Assembly: GCA_041391505.1 (NCBI GenBank)
Contig: JAWKNW010000022.1
Location: 1 to 64,000 of the forward strand
From: Rhodothermales bacterium
GTDB taxonomy: Bacteria; Bacteroidota; Rhodothermia; Rhodothermales; JAHQVL01
Reading direction: 5' to 3'
Length of the DNA: 64,000 nt
The first letter of the stretch is position 1, and every line of letters begins with the position of its first letter. A program made the position numbers and the translations under genes. The notes beneath the pieces were generated by a model. That model did not search any database and had not been told where the DNA came from. It worked only from the letters and a program-made list of their open reading frames with translations. Below are positions 42,760 through 51,475 of this stretch, piece after piece.

Positions 42760-44349
42760 GTGTCCTCCTCCAAACTCCTCACCCTCGACCAGGCCGCAGC
42801 GCTGATCCCGGACGGCGCCGTCGTCTCCACCAGCTCCTCCAGCGGCCTCGGCTGCCCGGACGCGCTCCTGCGCGCCATCGGGAAACGCTTTGAAGCGGAA
42901 GGATCCCCCAGAAACATCACCTCGATCCATCCCATCGCGGCCGGCGACATGTACGGGATCGATGGGATCGACCATATCGCGCGGCAAGGACTGCTGAAAC
43001 GCGTCATCGCCGGCTCGCTGCCGAGCGGTCCATCGAACAGGCCTTCGCCTAAGATCTGGCAGATGATCTACGCGAACGAGATCGAGGCCTACAACATCCC
43101 GAGCGGACTGCTCTTCCATATGCACCGCGAGGCCGCCGCGAAACGCCCCGGGGTGCTCACCAAAGTGGGGATGGAGACCTACCTCGACCCCCGGCAGTCC
43201 GGCGGCAAGATGAACGATGCGACCACCGAGGACCTCGTCCGCCGCGTCGAATTCGACGGCGACGAGTGGCTTTACCTCCGCTCCATCCCGATCGATGTGG
43301 CGCTGATCCGGGGCACCACGGCCGATGAACTCGGCAACATCTCGATGGAGCACGAGGGGGGGTACCTGGGGGGGATGGACCAGGCGCTGGCCGCCCGCAA
43401 CAACGGCGGGATCGTGATCGCGCAGGTCAAGCAGATCGCGGCCGCCGGCACCCTGCCGGCGCAGTCGGTCCGCATCCCCGGCATCCTGGTCGACTACCTC
43501 GTGCTGGACCCCGACCAGATGCAGACCACCCAGACCCCGTTCGACCCGGCCATCAGCGGCCTCATCCGCCGGCCGGCGGATGCGTTCGACCCGGTCCCGT
43601 GGGGTACCGACAAGATCATCGCCCGCCGCGCGGCCATGGAGCTGCGCGCCGGCGAGGCCGTCAACCTCGGCTTCGGGATCTCGGCCCTCGTTCCCCGAAT
43701 CCTTCTCGAAGAAGGGCTGGGGGATGCCGTCACCTGGGCCATCGAGCAGGGCGCCGTTGGTGGCATCCCGCTGCTCGGCTTCCAGTTCGGCTGCGCCGCG
43801 AATCTGCAAACCATCGTGCCGTCACCCGACCAGTTCACCTACTTCCAGGGTGGCGGGTTCGACCGGACGTTTCTGTCGTTTATGCAGATCGACGCCGACG
43901 GCAGCGTCAACGTCTCCAAACTCGCCGCCAAGCCGCACGTCACCGCCGGCGTGGGTGGGTTTGTGGATATCACCTCGAACGCCCGCCGGATCGTGTTCGG
44001 GGGGTATTTTACGGCGGGAGGATTGGATCTCGCCGTCGAGGACGGGAAACTGGTCATCAGGAAGGAAGGCAAGGCCCGGAAGCTGGTGCCGGCGGTCGAA
44101 CAGGTCTCCTTCAGCGGCGCCCGCGCCCGCCGGACGGGGCAGGACGTGACCTACGTTACCGAACGCTGCGTCCTCCGCCTGGAGCCTGACGGCCTCACCG
44201 TCACCGAAATCGCCCCCGGCATCGACCTCCAGACGCAGGTCCTCGAGCAGGCCGACATCCCCCTGCGCGTGAGCCCGGCGCTGAAGCTGATGGACGAGCG
44301 ACTGTTTCGGGAGGAGAAAATGGGGCTGAAGATAGGGCAAAGGGCATAG
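42760..44349 (+). CDS. Family I CoA-transferase (propionate/acetate CoA-transferase type)
   Basis: 529 residues from a GTG at 42760, no upstream ATG in frame. It is a fused alpha-beta CoA-transferase: the first half starts LTLDQAAALIPDGAVVSTSSSSGLGCPDALLRAI and has the KVGMETYLDPRQSGGKMN block. The second half has NLGFGISALVPRILLEEG and the catalytic region WAIEQGAVGGIPLLGFQFG with its conserved Glu. It resembles acetate/propionate/3-oxoacid CoA-transferases of the YdiF/PCT type that exchange CoA between short acyl groups through a glutamyl-CoA thioester. The enoyl-CoA hydratase downstream suggests a role in short-chain or branched acyl-CoA use. Confidence 0.92.
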   Translation: MSSSKLLTLDQAAALIPDGAVVSTSSSSGLGCPDALLRAIGKRFEAEGSPRNITSIHPIAAGDMYGIDGIDHIARQGLLKRVIAGSLPSGPSNRPSPKIWQMIYANEIEAYNIPSGLLFHMHREAAAKRPGVLTKVGMETYLDPRQSGGKMNDATTEDLVRRVEFDGDEWLYLRSIPIDVALIRGTTADELGNISMEHEGGYLGGMDQALAARNNGGIVIAQVKQIAAAGTLPAQSVRIPGILVDYLVLDPDQMQTTQTPFDPAISGLIRRPADAFDPVPWGTDKIIARRAAMELRAGEAVNLGFGISALVPRILLEEGLGDAVTWAIEQGAVGGIPLLGFQFGCAANLQTIVPSPDQFTYFQGGGFDRTFLSFMQIDADGSVNVSKLAAKPHVTAGVGGFVDITSNARRIVFGGYFTAGGLDLAVEDGKLVIRKEGKARKLVPAVEQVSFSGARARRTGQDVTYVTERCVLRLEPDGLTVTEIAPGIDLQTQVLEQADIPLRVSPALKLMDERLFREEKMGLKIGQRA

Positions 44350-44376
44350 TGAAAAAGGCAAAATGTCCTTATGCCA

Positions 44377-44506
44377 TGTCATCTCGACCAAAGGCCCGAT
44401 TCATCGGGCCGCAGCGGAGAGGCCTCCAAAATCAGGAGCTGTGCGCAGCTCAGGGAGGTCTCTCCGCTCCACCGCCGGCAAGCCGGCGTTTCCGGTCGAG
44501 ATGACA
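44377..44506. repeat. 130-bp element with perfect 13-bp terminal inverted repeats (TGTCATCTCGACC family)
   Basis: The ends TGTCATCTCGACC (44377-44389) and GGTCGAGATGACA (44494-44506) are perfect inverted repeats. Inside are nested hairpins: GGCCCGAT/ATCGGGCC (about 44393-44410), AGCGGAGAGGCCTCC opposite GGAGGTCTCTCCGCT, GAGCTG/CAGCTC, and GCCGGC/GCCGGC. There is no room for a protein. It resembles MITE-like or REP-type palindromes seen in Bacteroidota genomes. It separates the CoA-transferase and enoyl-CoA hydratase genes; the following 55 bases contain TTCGCTATTCGCTAATC words shared with the 60-kb element. Confidence 0.88.
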
Positions 44507-44560
44507 ATTCCCCAACCCCCATCGCTATCAGCTATTCGCTATTCGCTAATCAAGACTCTC

Positions 44561-45328
44561 ATGATCTCCCTCTCCCTCACCGCCCCCATCGCCACCCTCA
44601 CCCTGAATCGGCCGGAGAAACTCAACGCGCTGACGATGGAGATGCTGCACCAGCTGGAGGCCCATATCGCGGCGCTGGAGGAGGCGAAGGACGTGCGGGT
44701 GGTGCTGCTGACGGCCGCCGGCGAACGGGCGTTCTGCGTCGGGGCGGATATTCATGCGTGGGCGGCGCTGGGGCCGCAGGATATGTGGCGGACGTGGATC
44801 CGCGTCGGCCATCGGATCTTCGACCGGCTGGCGGCGCTGCGGATGCCGGTCATCGCCGTGCTCAACGGGTTTACGTTTGGGGGCGGATTGGAACTGGCGC
44901 TGGCGGCGGACATCCGCCTCGCGGCCGAGGAAGCGGCATTTGCGCTCCCGGAAGTGGGCCTCGGCACCGTGCCCGGCTGGGCCGGCACGCAGCGGTTGCC
45001 GGCGGTGGTGGGTGTGGGGCGGGCGAAGCAGATGATTTTTGCCGGCGAACGGATCTCCGCCACGAAGGCCGAGGCATGGGGGCTGGTGAACGAGGTGCAT
45101 CCCCGCGAAAATCTTCTCGCCCGGGCGCAGGAACTGGCCGAGACCATCGCGCAAAAGGCCCCGCTTGCGGTGCAGATGACGAAGCAGTTGGTGGATGGAG
45201 GATTGGGCAGGAACGCCGGCGTCACCCTGGAATCCCTCGCCAGCGGCCTCGTGGGTTCGTCGGAGGATGCGGCGGAGGGGCTGGCGGCATTCCGGGAGAA
45301 GCGGGAGGCTCGTTTTAAGGGCGTGTGA
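44561..45328 (+). CDS. Enoyl-CoA hydratase/isomerase family protein
   Basis: 255 residues from ATG 44561 (MISLSLTAPIATLTLNRPEKLNALTMEM); the frame open to 44363 is repeat translation. Crotonase motifs are complete: AFCVGADIHAW for the CoA-binding oxyanion hole, NGFTFGGGLELALAADIRLA with the first Glu, and FALPEVGLGTVPGWAGTQRLPAVVG with the second Glu. Both acid/base glutamates of hydratases are retained, so true hydration of 2-enoyl-CoA is likely. It acts in beta-oxidation or related short-chain acyl-CoA routes and may share a transcript with the CoA-transferase. Confidence 0.92.
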   Translation: MISLSLTAPIATLTLNRPEKLNALTMEMLHQLEAHIAALEEAKDVRVVLLTAAGERAFCVGADIHAWAALGPQDMWRTWIRVGHRIFDRLAALRMPVIAVLNGFTFGGGLELALAADIRLAAEEAAFALPEVGLGTVPGWAGTQRLPAVVGVGRAKQMIFAGERISATKAEAWGLVNEVHPRENLLARAQELAETIAQKAPLAVQMTKQLVDGGLGRNAGVTLESLASGLVGSSEDAAEGLAAFREKREARFKGV

Positions 45329-45559
45329 GCCTTGGAGAGACGCTCCGGCGAGGCGCCTCTACAGAAAACCATGTCGATCGCGCGCTACGAGCTCTTTTCA
45401 TCGCTGGTTTTACCCAGGCTGGACAAGGCACCACTTTTCACCCCGCGATCATGTTCAGTTCGCCCCTCTTCGATACACTTCTCCGAACATATCCTTTTCG
45501 CGTCACGAAGCGCCAAAGAGATTTGTTGATCGGCGTGCTCGACAGAACCTCTCATCCAA
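45329..45559. other. Intergenic region with a small hairpin, no gene
   Basis: Right after the hydratase stop, GAGACGCTCCGGCGAGGCGCCTC (45336-45358) forms an imperfect hairpin resembling dispersed GAGACGC/GCGTCTC repeats. The rest to the toxin operator holds no convincing ORF; short frames here have neither family resemblance nor typical codon use. Confidence 0.5.
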
Positions 45560-45577
45560 TGTAGCGTAGACGCTACA
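45560..45577. promoter_or_regulatory. Palindromic operator candidate for the toxin-antitoxin operon
   Basis: TGTAGCG-TAGA-CGCTACA is a perfect 7-bp inverted repeat that ends eight bases before the toxin ATG. Antitoxins of this class bind such palindromes to repress their own operon, so this is the likely binding site for the protein encoded at 45923. Confidence 0.7.
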
Positions 45578-45584
45578 ATGTTTA

Positions 45585-45926
45585 ATGGCGTTACCGATCA
45601 GGCCTCGCACACTCGTCGTTTACGTCACTGACGCTGGCCGGGTGCCTTACAACGAATGGCTCGAACACATTCGAGACATTCGCACCCGCGCGCGTATCCG
45701 CCGATACACGGACCGTTTGGAGACGGGAAATTTCGGCGATCATCGAAGTGTGGGCGCCGGAGTACTTGAGATGCGGCTGTTTTTCGGATCAGGTTATCGT
45801 ATCTATTTCGCGGAAGACGGCGAATCGGTAGTTGTGTTGTTGTGCGGAGGCGACAAAAGCACACAGGATCGGGACATTTTGCAGTCGGTTGCCTATTGGG
45901 CCGATTACCAAAAGAGAACAACATGA
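45585..45926 (+). CDS. RelE/HigB-type toxin (addiction module killer protein)
   Basis: 113 residues. Fits the Gp49-like/RelE-ParE superfamily killer proteins that precede an HI1420-type antidote: VVYVTDAGRVPYNEWLEHIRDIRTRARIRRYTDRLETGNFGDH, then GVLEMRLFFGSGYRIYFAED and VVLLCGGDKSTQDRDI. The E-M-R-x-F-x-G-x-G-Y-R-I-Y-F strand and K-S-x-Q-x-x-D-I motif are diagnostic. Such toxins usually cleave ribosome-bound mRNA. Toxin-first order and the ATGA overlap with the antitoxin are typical of this family. The codon use appears somewhat less GC-biased than its neighbours, consistent with transfer. Confidence 0.92.
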   Translation: MALPIRPRTLVVYVTDAGRVPYNEWLEHIRDIRTRARIRRYTDRLETGNFGDHRSVGAGVLEMRLFFGSGYRIYFAEDGESVVVLLCGGDKSTQDRDILQSVAYWADYQKRTT

Positions 45927-46237
45927 AACCATCCACACCCTATCACGCCACCTTGATCGATGCCCTGAAAAACCCGGAGGAAGCGCGTGCCTACCTGGAA
46001 GTTGCTATCGAGGAGTTCGAGGCGGATGGGGACAAGGAGCACTTCCTGGTGGCTTTGCGCAACGTGACCGAGGCACAGGGCGGCGTTGGCGCGCTGGCGC
46101 TCCGCACCAACCTGAACCGGGAGCATCTGTATCGGGTGCTCTCAAAAAATGGCAACCCGCGCCTGGACAAGATCGCGGCCATTTTACAGGGGCTCGGGTT
46201 CAGGTTGTCGGTGGAGTTGATTTCGCCGGCGGGATGA
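45923..46237 (+). CDS. Antitoxin of the addiction module (HI1420/HigA-like helix-turn-helix)
   Basis: 104 residues from ATG 45923, which overlaps the toxin stop by four bases; the frame open to 45842 lies inside the toxin gene and is not used. Motifs: ATLIDALKNPEEARAYLEVAIEE, then DKEHFLVALRNVTEAQGGVGALAL, and a helix-turn-helix LRTNLNREHLYRVLSKNGNPRLDKIAAILQGLG that is typical of the dnstrm_HI1420 antidote family. It should neutralise the toxin and repress the operon through the palindrome at 45560-45577. Confidence 0.93.
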   Translation: MKPSTPYHATLIDALKNPEEARAYLEVAIEEFEADGDKEHFLVALRNVTEAQGGVGALALRTNLNREHLYRVLSKNGNPRLDKIAAILQGLGFRLSVELISPAG

Positions 46238-46304
46238 TTCCACATACGGATGCTTTTTCGACCGCACATCGTATACTCCCTCGACCAACCAACCCCGCAA
46301 CCCC

Positions 46305-47795
46305 ATGTCACTCCCCGCCACCCCCTACACCTACCAGATGCTGATCGCCGGCCAATGGGTCGAGGCACGCAGCGGCAAACGCTACACCTGGAACAGCCCC
46401 GCGCACGACATCGCCGTGGGCGACTACCCCGAGGCCGGCGCGGAGGATGTCGACGCCGCGGTCGCTGCCGCCCGCAAGGCGTTCGACGAGGGGCCCTGGC
46501 CGCATACGTCCGGCGCCGAACGGGCGAAGATCCTGCAAAAGGTAGCCGATGCCATCCGCGACGACGCGGGGGAGCTGGCGCGGATCGAGGTCCTGGAAAG
46601 CGGCAAACCCATCTCCCAGGCGCGGGGCGAGATGGAGGGCACGGCCGGCCTGTGGGAATACGCCGCCACCCTCTGCCGGCATCTATACGGGGACACCTAC
46701 AACAGCCTCGGGAAGGACATGCTCGGCCTGGTCCTGCGCGAACCCATCGGGGTCGTGGGGATGATCACGCCGTGGAATTTCCCCCTGCTGATTATCTCCC
46801 AGAAACTCCCCTTCGCCCTCGCCGCCGGCTGCACGGCCGTGGTGAAACCCAGCGAATGTACGCCCGGGACGACGCTCCGTCTCGGCCAGATCCTGATGGA
46901 CGCCGGCGTGCCCGAAGGGGTCGTCAACATCGTCACCGGCTTTGGCAACCCGGCCGGCTCGCGCATCGCCGACCATCCCGACATCGACATGATCTCGTTT
47001 ACGGGATCGACGGCGGTCGGCAAAAAGATCGTCGGGGCCTCGCAGGGCAACCTCAAGAAGGTGTCGCTCGAACTCGGCGGCAAAAACCCGCAGATCGTGT
47101 TTGCCGATGCCGACCTCGAGGCCGCGCTCGACGCCGTCGTCTTCGGGGCCTATTTCAACATGGGCGAGTGCTGCAACGCCGGCAGCCGGCTGCTCGTCCA
47201 CCGCGCCATCGCCGAATCGTTTACGAAGTCGGTCTACGAGCGCGCGCGGACCGTCCCGGTGGGCGATCCGCTCAACGAGGACACGAAGGTGGGCGCGATC
47301 ATCAACCAGGCGCAGTTCGACAAGATCATGCACTACATCGACGCCGGCCGCGACGCCGGCGCCGATCTGATGCTGGGCGGAAACCGCAAAACGACCGTCC
47401 AGGGCCGGTTTATCGAACCGACCATCTTCCAGAACGTAACGGCGGAGATGCCGATCGCGCGTCAGGAGATTTTCGGTCCGGTCCTGTCGGTCATCCCGTT
47501 CGACACGGTTGACGAAGCCATCCGGATCGCCAACAGCACGACCTATGGGCTCTCGGCGGCGGTATGGACCCGGAACGTCGACAACGCCTTTCAGGTCGCC
47601 CGCGGCGTGCGCGCCGGCACGATCTGGATCAACACGTACATGGACGGATACCCCGAGTTGCCGTTCGGCGGGTACCGGGAGTCCGGCCTGGGCCGCGAAC
47701 TGGGTCGATTCACGCTGGACGAATTCTGCGAATTAAAAACCGTCCAGTTACACCTCGGGCCGCGGACGAACTGGTGGCACAGGCAATCACCCTGA
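46305..47795 (+). CDS. NAD(P)-dependent aldehyde dehydrogenase
   Basis: 496 residues, normal ALDH length. Motifs: TPWNFPLLIISQKLPFALAAGCTAVVKPSE (cofactor and Asn), ISFTGSTAVGKKI, LELGGKNPQIVFADAD (general-base Glu), and FGAYFNMGECCNAGSRLLVH with the catalytic Cys in the E-C-C-N context. The C-terminal block is LPFGGYRESGLGRELG. The closest family feel is betaine-aldehyde/aminobutyraldehyde or general ALDH class, but the substrate is not determined. It oxidises aldehydes to acids in the cytosol. It lies between the toxin-antitoxin pair and the VPS10 gene. Confidence 0.94.
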   Translation: MSLPATPYTYQMLIAGQWVEARSGKRYTWNSPAHDIAVGDYPEAGAEDVDAAVAAARKAFDEGPWPHTSGAERAKILQKVADAIRDDAGELARIEVLESGKPISQARGEMEGTAGLWEYAATLCRHLYGDTYNSLGKDMLGLVLREPIGVVGMITPWNFPLLIISQKLPFALAAGCTAVVKPSECTPGTTLRLGQILMDAGVPEGVVNIVTGFGNPAGSRIADHPDIDMISFTGSTAVGKKIVGASQGNLKKVSLELGGKNPQIVFADADLEAALDAVVFGAYFNMGECCNAGSRLLVHRAIAESFTKSVYERARTVPVGDPLNEDTKVGAIINQAQFDKIMHYIDAGRDAGADLMLGGNRKTTVQGRFIEPTIFQNVTAEMPIARQEIFGPVLSVIPFDTVDEAIRIANSTTYGLSAAVWTRNVDNAFQVARGVRAGTIWINTYMDGYPELPFGGYRESGLGRELGRFTLDEFCELKTVQLHLGPRTNWWHRQSP

Positions 47796-47821
47796 GTGTC
47801 TTCCGAGCAGCCTCCCAACAT

Positions 47822-47870
47822 GTCATCCCGAGCAGCCTCTCGATGGAATCGGGAGGCTGCTCGGGATGAC
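47822..47870. repeat. Solo palindromic element, GTCATCCCGAGC family
   Basis: A perfect 18-bp inverted repeat (47822-47839 with 47853-47870) starting GTCATCCCGAGC and ending GCTCGGGATGAC surrounds a 13-base loop. Its ends match the units of the 24.7-25.9 kb arrays, so it is a solo, shortened member. A further half-copy GGCTCGGGATGAC follows at 47885-47897. It sits between the ALDH and VPS10 genes. Confidence 0.88.
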
Positions 47871-47915
47871 GTTAGAATGGGGACGGCTCGGGATGACGTC
47901 AAAAAAAGCATAGGC

Positions 47916-50786
47916 ATGGCTCAACGGATCCTGATCGCGATCATTCTGGGTTGGGCGTTGCCGGCGGCGGCCCAGCCATCGGATGCCAACCTGCTGCAAT
48001 CATTCCGGTGGCGCAACATCGGGCCGGCGAACATCGGGGGGCGGGTGGTGGACATCGAGGCCGCCGAGGCGGATTTCGCGACGGTCTATCTAGCCTCCGC
48101 CTCCGGCGGCGTGTGGAAATCGGAAAATGCCGGCACGACGTGGACGCCCATCTTCGACCACTACGGCTCCGCCTCCATCGGCGATATCGGGCTGTTCCAA
48201 CCCGATCCGAACATCCTCTGGGTGGGCACAGGCGAGGCCAACAACCGCAACAGCGTCTCCTGGGGGGACGGCGTCTACCGCTCGACCGACGGCGGCGCCA
48301 CCTTCACCCACATCGGCCTGGCCGAGACCGACCACATCGCCCGGATCCTCACCCACCCCGCCGACCCCGACCTCGCCTACGTCTGCGCCACGGGGCCGCT
48401 CTGGGGCTATACGGGTCGCCGGGGCCTGTTCAAGACGTCCGACGCCGGCGCCATCTGGATCCCTCTGACCGACGGCCTGCCCGACGACGGCCGCACCGGC
48501 TGCACGGACGCCGTCATGGACCCGTCCGATCCCGACATCCTCTACGCCGCGTTCTACGAACGCCTGCGCCGACCCTGGCACTTCCATAGCGGCGGGCCGA
48601 ACGGCGGCATCTTCAAATCCACCGACGGCGGCGTAACCTGGAAGAAGCTGACGCGCGGCCTGCCGGCCGGCGATACCGGGCGGATCGGGCTCGCGATCTA
48701 CCGCGCCGACCCCGACATCCTGATGGCCATCGTCGAGGCCGAAAAATCGGACGACCTCGACCTGCCGGGCTCGGGCATCTACAAATCCACCGACGCCGGC
48801 GAAACGTGGACCTACCTCAACACCTACAACCACCGCCCGTTCTACTACAGCCAGATCCGCATCAACCCGCAGGACGACCGCCGCGTCTATGTGCTCACGA
48901 CGAACTTCATGGTGTCGGACGACGGCGGCGTCACGTTCCGCAACGGCAGCGAGGACCAGGAGGTGCACGGGGATTTTCATGCGCTCTGGCTCGACCCCTC
49001 GAATCCGGATCGGTACTACCTCGGAGCCGACAAGGGCGCGTCGCTCACCCACGATCACGGCCGGCATTTCCAGCTGTTCGACAACCTGCCGATAGGCCAG
49101 TATTATCGGATCGGGGTGGATATGCGGGACCCGTACTACGTCTATGGCGGGCTCCAGGACAATGGCGCCTTCGCGACGCCGAGCTTTGCGCGCGAGGCGC
49201 GCGGCATCCTGAACGACCATAGCTGGAAACTGCACTGGGGCGACGGGCAGGACGTGCAGGTGGACCCGACCGACTGGCGGACCGTCTACACCTCGATGGA
49301 AAATGGCGCGACGTTTCGCTACGACGCCCTGACCCATGAGATGACAGCCATCCGGCCGACGGCCGCCCATATCGTCAACTACGCGGCGTCGATCCCGGAA
49401 GACGAACGCGAACGGGGGCTGGAGTTCCGGTTCAACTGGTCGGCCCCGCTCGTGATGTCGCCCCTGGACCCGCGGACGCTGTACGCCGGCGCGGAACGCG
49501 TCTTCATGACTTCCGACGGCGGGGAGACCTGGCGCATCATCAGCCCGGACCTGACCACCAACCACCCGGTCAAGTCCGCCCGCGGCCGCAGCGGAGGCCT
49601 GACGCCGGACAACACAGGCGCGGAGCACCACGGCACCATCACCACGATCGCGCCGTCCCCCGTGAGTCCGTCCGTGCTCTGGGCCGGCACCGACGACGGG
49701 AACGTGCAGGTCACCCGCGACGGGGGCGCCGCGTGGACGAACGTCCGCGCCAACCTCTCCGGCGTGCCGGACAGCGTGTGGGTGAGCCGGATCGAGGCCT
49801 CGCACTTCGACGCCGGCACGGCCTACCTCGCCTTCGACGGACACCGGAGCGACCTCTTCGAACCCTGGATCTTCAAAACGACGGACTACGGGGCCACCTG
49901 GGAAAACATCGCCGCAAACATCCCGCCGCACCATGTCGTCCGCGTCGTCCGCGAAGACCTCCACAATCCGAAGCTGCTGTTCGCCGGCACGGAGTTCGGC
50001 GTTTTCGCCTCACTCAACGGCGGCGCCCGCTGGACGGCGCTGGAGAACGGCCTGCCCACCGTCGCGACGCTCGACCTGGTGATCCATCCCCGCGACAACG
50101 ACCTGGTCGCCGGCACGCATGGCCGCAGCCTCTGGATCCTCGACGACATCAGCCCCCTGCAGCAGCTGAACGACGTCATCCTGGCGTCGGACGCGCACCT
50201 GTTCGAGCAGCCGCCGGCGACGATCTGGGAGAACACGAGCCGCGGCGGGCAGCGGGGACACTTCTGGTGGGCCGGCGAAAATCCGCCCGAGATCGTCAAC
50301 ATGTCGAGCCTGCCCCGCGCCGGCTTCCGGAGCGCCGCCATCATCAGCTATTTCATCGGGCGACCGATGGAGAGCCCGGTGAGCCTGGAAATCGTGGACC
50401 CCCGCACGGGCAACAGCCACCGCGCCACCCTGGAAGGGCGTCCGGGCATCCACCGCTACCGGTGGGATCTGGCGTTCGACCCCGAGTGGCTGACGGACGA
50501 GGAACGCGAGACGGCCGAACGGGCCTTTTCGCAGATGTTATCCGAAACGGACCACGAGCAGCTTCGGGGCGCCTACGACCGCTTTCGCCGGGCCGACTCC
50601 CCGCGCGCCCAGCGCCAGGCGCTCCAGATCCTGAGGTCGGGCTTCTTCGACGCCGGCCTGGGCGAAGCCTTCGACCTGCCTACCGCGGGTCCCGGCGAAT
50701 ACCAGCTCCGGCTTCGCATCGACCGCAGCGTCTGGGAGAGCCGCCTCGTGGTGCGCGCGGACCCGCTGTCGGACGCCGGCCGCTAG
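47916..50786 (+). CDS. Secreted VPS10/sortilin-like BNR-repeat protein
   Basis: 956 residues from ATG 47916 with signal peptide (ILIAIILGWALPAAAQ); the frame to 47796 is repeat translation. The body is built from BNR/Asp-box repeats: S-x-D-x-G-x-T-W motifs such as WKSENAGTTWTPI, YRSTDGGATFTHI, FKSTDGGVTWKKL, YKSTDAGETWTYL, FMTSDGGETWRII and FKTTDYGATWENI. This gives a large beta propeller of the VPS10/sortilin or exo-xyloglucanase-like type. The C-terminal 200 residues hold a FlgD-like Ig segment and helices. Annotated relatives are often called glycosyl hydrolases, but I see no catalytic acid that proves it. Confidence 0.85.
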   Translation: MAQRILIAIILGWALPAAAQPSDANLLQSFRWRNIGPANIGGRVVDIEAAEADFATVYLASASGGVWKSENAGTTWTPIFDHYGSASIGDIGLFQPDPNILWVGTGEANNRNSVSWGDGVYRSTDGGATFTHIGLAETDHIARILTHPADPDLAYVCATGPLWGYTGRRGLFKTSDAGAIWIPLTDGLPDDGRTGCTDAVMDPSDPDILYAAFYERLRRPWHFHSGGPNGGIFKSTDGGVTWKKLTRGLPAGDTGRIGLAIYRADPDILMAIVEAEKSDDLDLPGSGIYKSTDAGETWTYLNTYNHRPFYYSQIRINPQDDRRVYVLTTNFMVSDDGGVTFRNGSEDQEVHGDFHALWLDPSNPDRYYLGADKGASLTHDHGRHFQLFDNLPIGQYYRIGVDMRDPYYVYGGLQDNGAFATPSFAREARGILNDHSWKLHWGDGQDVQVDPTDWRTVYTSMENGATFRYDALTHEMTAIRPTAAHIVNYAASIPEDERERGLEFRFNWSAPLVMSPLDPRTLYAGAERVFMTSDGGETWRIISPDLTTNHPVKSARGRSGGLTPDNTGAEHHGTITTIAPSPVSPSVLWAGTDDGNVQVTRDGGAAWTNVRANLSGVPDSVWVSRIEASHFDAGTAYLAFDGHRSDLFEPWIFKTTDYGATWENIAANIPPHHVVRVVREDLHNPKLLFAGTEFGVFASLNGGARWTALENGLPTVATLDLVIHPRDNDLVAGTHGRSLWILDDISPLQQLNDVILASDAHLFEQPPATIWENTSRGGQRGHFWWAGENPPEIVNMSSLPRAGFRSAAIISYFIGRPMESPVSLEIVDPRTGNSHRATLEGRPGIHRYRWDLAFDPEWLTDEERETAERAFSQMLSETDHEQLRGAYDRFRRADSPRAQRQALQILRSGFFDAGLGEAFDLPTAGPGEYQLRLRIDRSVWESRLVVRADPLSDAGR

Positions 50787-51439
50787 CGCAGCCGAGAGAG
50801 CCGTTCGAGGTTCTTTTCGTTGCCGGCGACGAGGAGGGTATCCGATTCGAGGAGCGCCGTGTCCGGGTCCGGCGGCACCCGCATCGTGTTGGTGAGCACG
50901 TCGTGCACGGCCACCACCGATACCTTGAAATGCTCCCGCAGCGACAGGTCGCGGAGCGTTTTCCCCTCCCAGTCGTCCGGCACCGCCATCTCCTGCAGGC
51001 TGACGCCGTTCCCCAGGTTGACGTAGTTGAAGACCGTTTTCCGGGCGAGGCGCGTGCCCAGGTTCAGGGCGGCCTCGCGTTCCGGGAAGATCGATTCTGT
51101 GACGCCCATCCGGGACATGACGCGGGCATGATCCTTTGAAACCACCTTCACGAAGATCTCCCGCGTCTCCAGGTCGCGCAGCGCCATTGCCGCGAGGATG
51201 CTGGAGGTGATGTCGTCGCCGGTCGAGATGATGCCGGCGTCGCATCCGCGTGCGCCCAGCCGATCGAGCGTCTCGAGCACGCGCCCGTCGCCGACCGCCG
51301 CGCGCGTCACGTGTGCCGCCATCCGGTCGACGGCATCCTCGTTCATATCGATCGCGATCACATCGTGGCCCTGCACGTACAGCGCCTCGGCGACGCTCGA
51401 CCCGAAATTTCCCAGCCCGACGACGATAAACCGTTTCAT
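50783..51439 (-). CDS. ktrA: Potassium uptake regulatory subunit, TrkA/KtrA family
   Basis: 218 residues: RCK_N Rossmann domain starting RFIVVGLGNFGSSVAEALYVQGHDVIAIDMNED with G-x-G-x-x-G and the acidic ribose-binding end, then an RCK_C domain (GVSLQEMAVPDDWEGKTLRDLSLREHFKVSVVAVH). It binds nucleotides in the cytosol and gates the membrane subunit encoded immediately upstream (35-base gap). The stop codon shares the palindrome CTAG at 50783-50786 with the convergent VPS10 gene, so the two coding regions overlap by four bases. Confidence 0.93.
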   Translation of the reverse strand: MKRFIVVGLGNFGSSVAEALYVQGHDVIAIDMNEDAVDRMAAHVTRAAVGDGRVLETLDRLGARGCDAGIISTGDDITSSILAAMALRDLETREIFVKVVSKDHARVMSRMGVTESIFPEREAALNLGTRLARKTVFNYVNLGNGVSLQEMAVPDDWEGKTLRDLSLREHFKVSVVAVHDVLTNTMRVPPDPDTALLESDTLLVAGNEKNLERLSRLR

Positions 51440-51475
51440 AGATCCACGTGGGTTATTTCTGAACAGACCTGCGCG

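Noticed and set aside
38341..44349. A single polysaccharide utilisation locus from sulfatase to CoA-transferase
   Set aside because: No SusC/SusD pair is present and the genes are on different strands with separate regulatory gaps; only a loose functional theme is supported.
45325..45564. 79-residue frame between the hydratase and the toxin
   Set aside because: No family resemblance, begins inside the hydratase stop region and across a dispersed hairpin.
48090..49964. Minus-strand frame of 624 residues opposite the VPS10 gene
   Set aside because: Antisense shadow of a real, motif-rich gene; no signal, no family resemblance.
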